Assembly (NCBI GenBank): GCA_902729315.2
Contig: LR746270.1
Coordinates: forward strand, 5,086,221-5,150,220
Reading direction: 5' to 3'
DNA length: 64,000 nt
DNA from: Spirodela intermedia
Lineage: Eukaryota; Streptophyta; Magnoliopsida; Alismatales; Araceae
How positions within the stretch are numbered: the first letter of the stretch is position 1; the number at the start of each line of letters is the position of its first letter. This document shows positions 12,359-26,981 of this stretch, piece by piece. A program made the position numbers and the translations under genes. The notes beneath the pieces were generated by a model. It was given only the letters and a program-made list of their open reading frames with translations, was not told where the DNA came from and did not search any database.

Positions 12359-13187
12359 ATTCATGTAGCTCATTAATATCCCCTTCTTAAAATCACCCAT
12401 GGTGCAACCCAAATTGTCAATAAGGCAGAAGTTGAGCCTTAAATATGTAGTATTAAGTCATATAGAGGTGAATGTGAAAAGATAGCCTAAAAAGCTTAGT
12501 GGGCCTCTATAAAGTATAAGAAGACTCATCGAAGCTTATTTGACCATCATAAAGTACAAGAAGATTGGTATAAACTTTACACTAAGATCATCAAGTACAT
12601 AATTTAAGTAGGATCCATCATTTCCACTTGTCTTTTCACTTAAAACATATAGTAGCCTTAATACAATTTTAGAGGTATTAATACAAACTCTTATGTCAAG
12701 AATATAGTTAATTAAATTATGAAATAATTCATTAGAATTATTGTAAAAGATTTATCCTTAAAGTACATGTAAATAGAAAAAGTTATATTGACTTACAAGA
12801 AGTATTTGAAATGTTAAATTTACTATGTCTCAATACAAAATTTTCCATTATAATAAGATTGTAATTCCATACAAAGGCATCATGTAGAAAGCTCGTTCAA
12901 AAGCGTACAAGTGGAGATATGAGCTAAGAATAGTGTTTGAACTAAGTCTCCATTGTATTAGGGTTAGAAGTAACTTTTAGTCCATCCTTGAAAGCTCTAA
13001 GCTTTATCCTTATCAATTATTCAATATCTATTTTTCGAATAGGCATGTAATTATATTGTAGTTCGGATGTTTACATCTCACAAGTCTAATTTCATTCTTT
13101 TCGCTATTCAATATCTATTCAATATCTTACATCTTACCCAAAATAAGATAATTCTCATCTCTTGAAATTTCAGCTGTGTTCTCGAGT
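12359..13187. other. Possible gypsy 3' LTR remnant
   Basis: The stretch follows a polypurine-like tract and carries no gene. It ends near a repeated CAATATCTATTCAATATCT segment (13100-13125). Calling it an LTR is inference from position; no partner copy was found in the window. Confidence 0.3.
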
Positions 13188-14961
13188 ACAAGTGACGTGA
13201 CTCAGTCGTTGTATATTAAATCACGCAAATTTAAAATTTATAAAACTAGAAAATACGAATTTTTGGATATTTAAAAGTATTTCAAAATAAATATATCAAT
13301 TATAATTCAATACAAATCCCAAAAATAGTGGTAATTTTCCAGGTCGATCACAGGGATGTAATATAATATCTGGTAATTATTCAGAATTTTTCTCAATGAG
13401 TACAATTTTCTTACGAATTTTATACTAGGAAATAAAAAGGAAATATATTTAAAATTCACAAAAAAAAGAGGAAATAAGGGTGCGGACGTCAGGATGACGT
13501 CAGCGCCCGGCGAACGCGAATCAGGCGGAAACAGAGTTCCGCCCGGTGATTCTTACGTAGGCGATTACAGACGACTCAATTAATCAAATTAAGATCTGTA
13601 AAAGCCGGAAGAATCGTAGTTGAACGAAGTATAGTTTGGTAAATAAAAATCAACAAAGTATAACTAAATGAAGCGTAAATTAAATTGAAAGCAAGAAAAC
13701 AGAGTTCCGGCGTCGCGACGGCGATGCGTCGGTGATGCACCGGAATCCTGAGCATTCGGGAGGATCGTCGTGCAGTGTCCACGGCCTCGAAGGCTCTCCT
13801 TGGACAAAGACGACGTGGGCAATCTCTAGATAAAGCAAGAAAACAGAGTTCCGGCGTCGCGACGGCGACGCGTCGGCGATGCACCAGAATCCTGAGCGTT
13901 CGGGAGGATCGTCGTGCAGTGTCCACAGCCTCGAAGGCTCTCCTTGGACAAAGACGACGTGGGCAATCTCTAGATCTTCTCGCGAAGTCTAGAGACCAAT
14001 GAAGTGGGTCGTCGAATCGTCTCCAGCGGCTGTCACCCGGCGGAGCGGAAAAACGGCGACTTTGCGGCTCTCCGGCGGCTGTCACCCGACGGAGAGGGGC
14101 TGGATGGAGGTGAGGCGCGTGTTAGGGAGCTTCATCCTCAGGTCCGCGCAGCAAGAGGAGGCTCTTCATCGCATCTGGTACTCTCTCAGGAGGTGGCGAC
14201 TGGTCTCCCGGCGGATCGTCCTCTTCCCGACGACGGCTTGTTCGTCGATCAATCGGAGATGATTTACTCGATGGATTGCGATCCTTTTATCGCGAATTGT
14301 TCAGAAATTTTAGTAGCAATGCTCCGCGAATCGCGTTGACGAGATTTTCGCCGATGATCCAGCGATTCCGGTTGCTTAATCCTTCACCGGCGATCTGCAG
14401 GAAAGTCGCGATAATCAGTTAAAAATATATGAATTTTGACTCTGGGAGGATTCGAACCCGCGGCGGTCGCCCCCTGAACAAGGTGGATTTAGTCCCACAT
14501 CGGTTGTGCGCGGATTATTCGGGCGAATATATAGTAAAGTTAGCTTTCTAGGCAAAGTCCTCTCGCGTGTACGACCACTTCTTGCCCCACAGCCGGCTGA
14601 CCACCGGTGACGTGGAAGGGGAGTGGCGTACGCGTGCCCATCGGTCCTCAAGCCAAGCCGCTCGAGTCCCTGCTCACAGCTTACTCCCCGACTGTGCTTC
14701 CGACCCGCTTGCGGGCACGGCTGGCCGGCGGGTCCCCCCATTTTTGCAATATTTTATTTTTATTTCTTGTTCTTCATTTATCTCAAAAGTAAAACTGTAA
14801 AAATCGTATAAAACCACATAATTACCCAAAAATTCACGTTAATCAATTGAAAACCAAAAATCATTCTTTAACACAAATATAAGTCTATTTATCATGAGTT
14901 AAGGCTAAAACTATATTATTTACTAATTATTAACTCATGATAATGAAGACTTATCAACAAG
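13188..14961 (-). mobile_element. Solo LTR (family A, copy 5) with target-site duplication
   Basis: The LTR occupies 13193-14956, begins TGACGTGACTCAG and ends GACTTATCA on the plus strand (TG...CA), and is flanked by the identical 5-mer ACAAG at 13188-13192 and 14957-14961. Compared with copies 1 and 3 it lies in the opposite orientation. It has no internal coding region, so it is the product of LTR-LTR recombination or a terminal-repeat-only insertion. It is the best preserved and most GC-rich copy, which suggests it is the youngest. The several overlapping reading frames at 13576-14811 are repeat sequence and not host genes. Confidence 0.85.
13691..13978. repeat. 144-bp tandem duplication inside the solo LTR
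   Basis: Two copies with a period of 144 bases (13691-13834 and 13835-13978) start GCAAGAAAACAGAG and end AATCTCTAGAT. They differ at only a handful of positions. The equivalent regions of copies 1 (about 865-995) and 3 contain one unit, so the duplication arose in this copy or its lineage. Confidence 0.85.
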
Positions 14962-15881
14962 GAGATTCATAATTCCCCTTGTAATTAAAGCACTTACAAC
15001 TTTAAATAGCACATGACTTATCATAAAGTAACTCATTTTATTTGAGTGTATATATTGGTTTCTTAATGTCAAATAGAGATACACAAAACATATTTTTCAA
15101 GAATTAGAGTAGTTAACGGTCCTTAGATCATACATTTGTGGATGTAATGTTTCTTAAAAGAGTGAAGTCAATTCTTATGCACCTTACATATTCAAAATTG
15201 ACTACAAACATCACAAATAAATTGGCTACAAGGATCAAGCCTTGAAGAGTGAAGTTCCTGAAATTGGCTGCAAACATATTCAAAAGATAAAAGAAATAAA
15301 TTTGAAAACCTAGGATGATATGACAAAGGTAAACCCTCAACTAGTTGGGTTGTAAAAATGATAACCCAATTCTTATGCACCCTTACATCACAAATAATGG
15401 AACACACTATAACCCGAAATAAAGTCAAAATGTCATTGATTAGATGTAATTTTTAGGAAAATTAAATGACTAAAAGAAGAGAAAAATAGTAACTCTTTCT
15501 AAAAAGGATAAATATATAGAGAGAGGATATAAATTGACAAAAAATTCCAAAGACTTGTAGGAAAGCATTAGAGAAATGAGAGGACCATCCCAATGAATTC
15601 ATTGAGAGATCAACAATGAGGAACCATTGCTCAACAAAAAAAATGGCCCTTATCAAACAAAAAAGAAAAAATAGGGAAGAATAAAGTGACAATAAGCAGA
15701 TCCATGCCATATTGCAGTTAGAGAAGATAAAAGCCATGTATGGGCTATGATCCATGGGATCCACAAGTAATATGACCTTACTTGGAACAATAAAGGTCCT
15801 AGAAAATTGGGGTCTGAAGGAGCTCAGTGACAATGAAGTAGTCATTTTGCTGCAAAGCTAGCAACAAAAACAAAAGGAATA
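14962..15881. other. Spacer between solo LTR and copia element
   Basis: No gene is seen. CAATTCTTATGCACC occurs near 15170 and again near 15366, followed by short related tracts, which suggests a small decayed repeat. I looked here for the missing C-terminal part of the FMO pseudogene and did not find it. Confidence 0.4.
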
Positions 15882-16215
15882 TTTAGGAATTAAATCATGA
15901 AGATAGACAATAAAATCATGTCAAAAATGGGAGAGAATGAGTTAAAGAGAAAGAGGGAGAAGAGGATGCAAGTGCCTACTCACACCCTCCTAAATCAAGG
16001 AGAGAGAACACATCCCACCAATTGATTCAAATAATAATAAATATCTTTATAAAGTGGTAGGAGAGAGAGAGAGAGAGGGGTACAAAAGTAATTAATAAAA
16101 AATAAAAACTCAAGGTCTAAAGTATTGTCAAAAATATCATCAATCATCAACTTAGGCCCACTTAAGTCAAAAATGGCAGCCACCATATTCTCCAACATAT
16201 CATCAATCATCAACA
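15882..16215 (-). repeat. 3' LTR of the copia element
   Basis: It is about 334 bases and starts TGTTGATG after the polypurine tract. Its later half (16054-15882) aligns with the surviving 5' LTR at 19946-19820. The first part contains an internal duplication, with TTGATGATTGATGATAT occurring twice about 70 bases apart. Confidence 0.7.
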
Positions 16216-16229
16216 CTCCCTATTGATGC

Positions 16230-19200
16230 AAAGCTGGTGATATCAAGTAATTCAAAAAAATTGATAAACTTTGGATAACTCAGGGCCTTTGTAAATCAAT
16301 CAGCAACTTAAACATTTGGTCATTGATATGGTTAATTTCTTATCACAATATATCACCGTTGGACTAGATTATGTCAAATTAAGATTTTTTAGTATCTTCT
16401 TCATCCATATAGCTTGTTGTGCAATTGATGATTCAAGAACATATTCACCTTTAGATGATGATAATGCTGCAATTTTTTTGCTTCTTCTAACTCCAATTTA
16501 TTACACCTAATTCAAGATTGAAAATAAATCAACTTGTGTACTTCTTCTCATCTATAGATCCAGCTCAATCACTATCAATAAGACCAACTAAGTTAAAATG
16601 AAGAACATGCTTGTATAAAATTCCATAAGTACTAGTATCATGAATATAGTGAAAAATTAGTTTTGCTTCTCTAAGATGGTGTTTTATAACAGAACATAAA
16701 TATGGAAATTAAACTAACTATAAACATAATATATGGCCTACTATGAACTAAATATATTAATCCATCAACAAGACTTTTATAAAATCTTTCATTCACACTT
16801 AAAGTGTCACCATCAATTCACAATTCTTCAATTGTATTCATGATCATAAATATCTAAGGTTGCTCAATATACACATCTTCATTAAAATATACATTCAAAA
16901 ATATAGGTTTCACATAAAATTAAAAATTTTATCATTTTATTTGAGTTTTATTTGTCAAATAATTCTAATAAGTTCAAATCTAACAATGGAAGAAAAGGTT
17001 TCTAAGTAATCGATACCATATTTATGTGTGTATATTTTTATTACTAATCTTGTTTTGTAGTTTTGAACATTTTCATTTAAAACATATTTGATTTTTTAAA
17101 CCCACTTCATACCAATACTTTCATTTTTTAAAGGTAGATTTGCCAACTCTCATGTGCTATTTTTCTCAATTGAGTTAAATTTTTCTTTCATAAATTTCTC
17201 TCATCCTTGTTTTCCTTTTGCATCTTCATAATTTACTAGTTTTTCAACCATTAAGATAAAAATATGTGACTCCTATATCTCATTTAAAGGTCATCTCTTA
17301 TTGGAAGGAGTTGATTTAGGACTAAAATCATTGTGGATGTCCCCACTAGTGTGTCTTAGAGTTTGTCTCCATGTAAAGCTTGATAAAGAAGACACATCAA
17401 GTATTGTTTGTTGAGCATGATGGTGTCAACTCTTGTATATTTTTAGAAAAATATATTTGGTGCACAAAAATATTATTTCAATTCCAGTAAGTATTTTTAT
17501 CAAAAATAACATTTCAATGGATAAGTAATCTCCTTATTTTATGATTATACAAATTATAACCCTTAGTTTCATTGTTAAAATTAATAAAAATAGATTTTTC
17601 ACTCTTCATGTTCATTTTGCTGAGATCATTATAATCTTCTAAAGAATAAACGATACAGCTAAATACCTTTAAATGACTAACATTATTTTCCTATGAAACC
17701 ATACCTCATATTGGGGTCATATTTATGACTACATTTGTTGAGAAAATATTGGCAAGATAGATGACATTGAAACTACACTCAAAAATTATTCGAAAGTTGC
17801 TTCTAACTAAGCATATTTTATGCAATTCTATTTTAAAATCATTCAAAAGTCATTAAAATCTTTAATTTTTTCCTATTAATTAAACTATTTTACTCTTGAT
17901 TATTTCTCTAACCATAAATCGTCTATGAATATCATGTTGTTCATAGAAAAAACCAAAATTATATAATTAAAATTATCTTCCTTTAAATGTATGAAGGATT
18001 TTAAAAACACAACCACTCATAGTTTCAACCACTGCTTTAAAATAAATAAATTTATAAAATAATTCTAAATTTTTATTCATAAAATATACTCAACTCATGC
18101 AAGTATAATCATCAATAAAAAACAAAAAAAACTTGTTATTATTGAATGAAGGAGTTTTCATTGGACCACAAACATTTTCATGAATTAACTCAAATAATGG
18201 CCTTGTCTTCTAATTTTTCTCAATTAGGAACAAAAATTTAGATTGTTTCTCATAAATACATCCTTCACAAACAGCATTAGTAACTAGAATTGATGGTAAA
18301 CTATAAATCATATTCTTTTACTTTAAAAACATCAATGCATTAAAATCTAAATTACCATATCTCAAATGGCAAAGATATGAATCATCAGAATTTTTGATAA
18401 TTATACCAACGTTCATCAATTTCAAAATATGAAGAAGAAACATTACTTTCCTACCTTAGGAATTAAAATAAGAGGCATATTCGTTTTCTTGCTTCTAATA
18501 ACACAATATTGAAATGTAGAAGGCCTAAACTCAACAAATTATACAATAATTTATGAATGAAATAAACATCATTTAGCAACTTCTTTATACTCGATTTTTT
18601 TTGGACTTCAATAGTTCCAATACCTTCAATTTGAACACTTTTTTCATCTAACACTCTAATTTGACATTTCTTTAACGTGTCTAAATTTTGGAATAATTAT
18701 TTTTCACCTGTCATATCATTGTTGCGTGCACTATTCAAAAATCATATATTTTTGTTGTGTGCACTGTTCAAAAATCATATATCATTGTTATTTGGCATTG
18801 GTATCATATAAGTAACAAGTTAATTAACTTCCTCCTTCACCTCCACTGAATTAATTTACTCTTGTCTTGTCCCAACAATAAGTTTCAATATGTCCAAACT
18901 TTTTGCAATGTCTACATTGTATAGTCTTTTAACTTAATCTTTATTTTTACCTTCACCTCTACGATAGTTTTGTTGTCAATGAGCATGTTTTTTTATAGCC
19001 TCTTCCATGAACACGATCTTGACTATGACCACAACGACCTCCATGACCTTAACTGCCTTGATGTTGATTAAATGTGACTTCACGATCCATTTTTCTTTAT
19101 GAGATCTCAACTTTGGCATAAAATGATTGCTCAAGAGATTTTTTAGAATATATATTAATCTATTTTTCATATGCCAACAATGAGCCAATTAACGCATGTT

Positions 19201-19800
19201 GTGAGTAAATAGATAAATCCTTTATTCGTCAGTTGTAGTAATAATATGATCCAATTTTGAAGAAAAAAATTCAAAAAAAAATCAATGATTTTTTTCCCTA
19301 AAATAAAATTTCTAAAAATTCTCATTTGATTTATAATGACATAAATAAGCAAAAGAAAATTCTAAATTGATTCACATGATTTCATAGAAAAAAATCTCAA
19401 ATTATTTTTGAGTGTTTGAAGCTTTACTATTGTGACTTTGTTGTCACGTTGAAATTCTTGTTTTAAAATTTCCATGCCTCTACGCAAGTTTTAACTTTGG
19501 AAATTTTTGGGGAAAATTTCTCTGAAACAATTTATTTGAGCATTAGAGGAGCCTTTACATCCCTGTTGCAAAGCTCCTTCAAATCTGATTTTTTTAGTCT
19601 CTTTAACATGATCCGACATTTTCAATAAAATAAATCTTCTCCTTTGACAAGTAAATCTTTTGAAATCTTTTTCTTGTAGCTTACTTACTACAATAATGAT
19701 CTACACCACTAAATAAAAAGGGATTCACCCAAAAACTGATTTTCATAAATACCTAACTTTAGCCGAATCTACGCAATAATAGGCTCCCAGTACGTGACAA
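16230..19800 (-). pseudogene. Copia gag-pol polyprotein remnant
   Basis: Reading the minus strand from the 5' end, blocks with stops and shifts show copia order. A basic Gag tail lies around 18976-19188. The protease-end segment near 18640 reads IEGIGTIEVQKK then KKLLNDVYFIHKLLYNLLS. The GAG-pre-integrase motif CHLRYGNLDFNALMFLK is near 18340. A zinc-finger-like CEGC and the integrase segment GPMKTPSFNNNKFF then FIDDYT follow near 18100-18280. A reverse-transcriptase block near 17000 contains YGIDYLETFSSIVRFELIR. The RNase H end near 16270-16300 reads VADxFTKALS with one stop. The protein cannot be made. Confidence 0.75.
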
Positions 19801-19802
19801 AT

Positions 19803-19817
19803 GGGACTCTAATACCA
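19803..19817 (-). other. Copia primer-binding site
   Basis: On the minus strand TGGTATTAGAGTCCC begins three bases after the end of the 5' LTR. It differs by one C-to-T change from the start of the usual plant copia site TGGTATCAGAGC. It fixes the LTR boundary and the orientation of the element. Confidence 0.75.
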
Positions 19818-19949
19818 CTTGTAGGGATAAAATCATAAAATTAAATATTAAATTATGCCAAAAATGGCTGCTCGTGAACCTTAAATCGAGGAGAAGGAAA
19901 ATATTCTGCCCAACTGATTAAAATAAGAATAAATTTTATGTACAAAGGA

Positions 19950-21756
19950 GTTCATGTCGTACTTCCTCAGCGGGAGCTTCCATTGGTGGTAGCTCGCGAC
20001 GAATGTGGATATAAGCCATCTCTGAAAAAGATGATAGTGACGTAATCAGGCAAAAAGATTAATAAAAACCCGTCAAGTATAAAGTCCTACACTGAATGCG
20101 TCACTAAACCATCTCTGAAGTAAACTTGATGAGCATACTCCAAACTAGAAAGAAAAAATGAAACTTTGGCAGTTACATAGATGAACGATCCTATGGCATT
20201 TGTATTCAATTGGCTCTCCATACTATCGATTTTATGTGCATAAAACTTTGGAGCTGCTAAGATGGGTAAACTCCGTTCATAAAGTCGGACGGCTACATTT
20301 ACCGGGGAGGAGAGTACCAGAGGAGTGAGCAAGGTTGCCAAAAGGCTGAGCATCAGCCCTTCGCCAGGTTTGTGAACCAGAAGCTCTGAGAAGCGATTCA
20401 TGTAGAGGAAGGCGATGGGGATGCCCCAAGCAGAATAGCCCGGCACAAGCCACCGGCTAGTCCTGCCGACGATCGTGCACGGGTACCTGTTTCCTAAAGT
20501 ACCAGGGACCAGAAGGGAATGAAACTCTAAGAACTCCCATGAAGAAATCAGTAAGCTACTTGTTTCCTCGAAAGGTACCCAAATCTAAAAACACCCATGA
20601 AGAAATTTGCAATGTTCGGGAGTACAATAAGAGGAGATTTTCACCATTTATACTCGCGCACTCAGCCGCGAGGTCCATGGCGGATTTCTGGAATCCCACG
20701 ACTGTCACCCGCCTTCCCCTCACCAATTCAGCAGCGTCGGCATCGTCCATGTTGGCGTAGTCCATGGAATGGAGGACTTTGCCATTGAAGACTTCGGGGC
20801 CACCCTTTGGTGGGAATTCTGGGATGTTGGGCACATCGCTGAAGCGTCCGATGCATAGAATCAGAAAATCCACTTCATACACCTGATTTCGACGATCCCA
20901 AACCAAATAAATTCAAGAACAAGATGCCCAATTCACCAATCAGAATCTGAGCAAAGACTAGTGAGGATTGCTGGGTTCAACCCCAACATGGCTTATTAAA
21001 TCCGCCTAGGAGAAGAAAGACTTCGACATGCAGCAGAAAATAAAAGAAAGGGCAAAAAAACTTGGTTTTTATAACATGTGTAAGTTATAAACAATATGAG
21101 TTAATTTTATGCGCTCAATTTATTGGGTTTTGACGTCATCTGAGCTTGGAACCGATCCCAAAATGACACGATAAGTCCATTCAGCGTGATCGGCTCGAAA
21201 ATTTTACAAATTCAATCTCAAAAATGAAAACTGGGCGAGACGGTGAGCTTTGGGGATGAAAGATAGTCAATCCCGAGAATTTATTAAATGAGAGATGGGA
21301 GCTGTTACCTCTGTGGTGGAATCCTCACCGGAGGCGTGTAGCATGGAGATTCGCCATTTCCCGGCGGAGCCACCACCGAAGGCCTCGCCCGTACCGGCCC
21401 AAAGCTCCCATGAGGGCATCTCCTCCCGAGACGCCGGCGTAGTCGATCCCGAGAACCTTTGAGTTGAACTTGATGTGGCGGAGGAGATCGAAGTGTTCGG
21501 CGTAAGCCTGGAGATAGTCAACGACCCGCCCGTGGCTCGGGAAGATCTCCGTCACCTCCTCCGACCAAGGGAAGTCGGAGAAACGGTACCAATCCCGGGG
21601 CGTCTGGAGCTTCGTCGACGCGAAGGTGCGCGTCCAAACTCCCCCGACCACGGCGCCGGCCTCGAAGACGACGGGGCGGAAGCCCTTCTCCTTTACGCTC
21701 TTGCAGGCCGCCAGTCCGCTCGCCCCGGCTCCAACTATGCCTACCGTCTTCTCCAT
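19950..21756 (-). pseudogene. Flavin-containing monooxygenase pseudogene, frameshifted and 3'-truncated
   Basis: Four exons resemble plant FMO1-like enzymes, which oxygenate nitrogen or sulfur using FAD and NADPH. Exon 1 (21756-21309) has the FAD-binding [10 protein letters not shown] and the [11 protein letters not shown] segment. Exon 2 (20882-20645) has [11 protein letters not shown] and the NADPH-binding-like [10 protein letters not shown], where the usual GxGxSA glycine is replaced. Exon 3 (20493-20318) has [13 protein letters not shown]. Exon 4 starts at 20021 with RWLISTF, WKLPLRKYDM. Introns are GT-AG and in phase. Exon 1 carries one surplus base near 21425-21435: the frame before it ends GIDYAGVS and the frame after it reads [10 protein letters not shown]. 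After about 19950 the family resemblance stops at copia LTR sequence, so roughly the last 170-200 residues, including the FATGY region, are gone. The start at 21756 is the first ATG before the FAD motif. A frameshift from sequencing error is possible, but the truncation is not. Confidence 0.85.
20489..20610. repeat. Imperfect tandem duplication in FMO intron 2
   Basis: Two diverged units start GTTTCCT (20489 and 20562) and share CCCATGAAGAAAT (20535 and 20593). The duplicated segment abuts the exon 3 acceptor. It is intronic and probably neutral. Confidence 0.6.
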
Positions 21757-25705
<3,949 letters not shown>

Positions 25706-26981
25706 ATCTCCCAGGGAAAGGGGGAAGTGCCAGGGCGCCTGCTATCGTTGTTGTTGTCTTCGGCCGATTTTATCATTCTCCTGTCTATGATTTATGTAAC
25801 AACTTGTCTAGTCTCCATCCCTGCGGCGAGACGGCGTCAATCGACTTATCTGGTGCCTAATATTTAAATCTGCAAGGCTCGATCGGCTGTTCGTCATGGA
25901 ATGTCAATAACTTTTTTTCCGTATGGTAGATCTGAATCATTTTCAGTGAACGTCGTCGTTCTGAGATAACGCGCATCCTGACGTTGTATCTGGTAATATC
26001 TGCTTCACCAGTAATCAGATGAAATACATATCGCAAGCTTTTGCAGTTGCAAATGGCGGATTTCTTCATATGTTTCAACTGAAACCATAACGCTGGCTTC
26101 TAATCTTTCCACGATTCTTAACTGCAACAAATCTGGGTGATATTCTAATCAAAATATATGTTTATTTGCAAGTACGGAGGATTCATCGATCCAGGAAGCG
26201 ATTCATCGACGTCAATTAAATTTAGCGGATGTACTGTTTCCCTTGGCGTCCGTCGTTGCCAGAGAAACCTGGTACGATTACCCACGGATGGCGACGGACG
26301 ACAAACTGCTGTCGACATCCGTGGGGCCCACGTCGAGGCGGCGGACTAACGATGCTTCCCCCGCCTGCCCAAGTTTCCTGGCATGAACGGTAGAGTGTGG
26401 CCGAAGTAAGTGGTTGGGAACTCGCCAGAGGCACCCAACCAGCCGACGTGGATCCGATTTGCCAAATGATCCACTCTTACTGGAGTGGCGGACCACAGGA
26501 GGGCAGAGACAGGTGGCGACTTCTGGAGCCTCAGGCCATGGTTGCTACGTGGCGAGCATTGAGGCCAAGTTCCACGTTTCACACAATCTGCTGTCCACGT
26601 TCAACCAACTCGGATGCCGTGGGCGCTGCGTGACCAGTCGTGCGCGAGGCCACTTCTTGAAAACAGATTCTGCCCTGGTGGCGCTGCGTTTGCCACGTCA
26701 GTTCCCCAAATTCTCGCCAATCGTGGCCAGCCTCTAGATCGCTTGACGTGCCAAATGGAGGAAGGATATTTTTTCTAGGAGAGGCGGTTCCGACATGAGA
26801 GAGAGAGAGAGAGGGACTTCGTCGTGGCCTAGAACGTTCCAGACTTATAAGACGAGGCGGCTACAGAAGAGGTGAATATTTTTGCGAGGCTGAAGCGGGA
26901 GAGACTTCTCCGTGGACTGATCGGTCGAGGAGGAGGGAGAAGGTTCGAGTTGTAGCTTGGTTTTTTCGAGGAATCGGGGGA
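25706..26981. other. H4 3' region and PRR upstream region
   Basis: No gene is seen. 26400-26750 is GC-rich with several ACGT cores (for example GACGTGGA, TACGTGGC, CCACGTTT, CCACGTCA and GACGTGCC), candidate bZIP/bHLH sites for the downstream clock gene. On the minus strand AAAAATATCC (26764-26773) differs by one base from the evening element AAAATATCT. A GA run lies at 26799-26813, likely near the start of the leader. Several open frames here have no family resemblance. Confidence 0.45.

Larger units (their letters stand above)
15882..19946 (-). mobile_element. Decayed Ty1/copia retrotransposon
   Basis: The element is read on the minus strand. Its 5' LTR is partial (19946-19820) and ends CCCTACA. 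A primer-binding site TGGTATTAGAGTCCC follows (19817-19803), one of the usual copia type complementary to initiator tRNA-Met. A polypurine stretch ATAGGGAG lies just before the 3' LTR, which starts TGTTGATGATTG at 16215 and ends near 15882. The retained LTR parts match each other, for example at CCATTTTTG and the AT-rich end. All coding domains are present in copia order but full of stops. The first 160 or so bases of the 5' LTR are missing where the element meets the FMO pseudogene. Confidence 0.8.

Noticed and set aside
13576-14339. Several GC-rich reading frames of 75-169 codons, some with internal peptide repeats
   Set aside because: They lie entirely inside the solo LTR; the internal repeat is the 144-bp duplication, and the frames are broken in the other copies.
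14440-14470. tRNA gene suggested by the GGTTCGAATCC motif
   Set aside because: No acceptor stem, D-arm or anticodon arm could be fitted around it; it repeats in each LTR copy.
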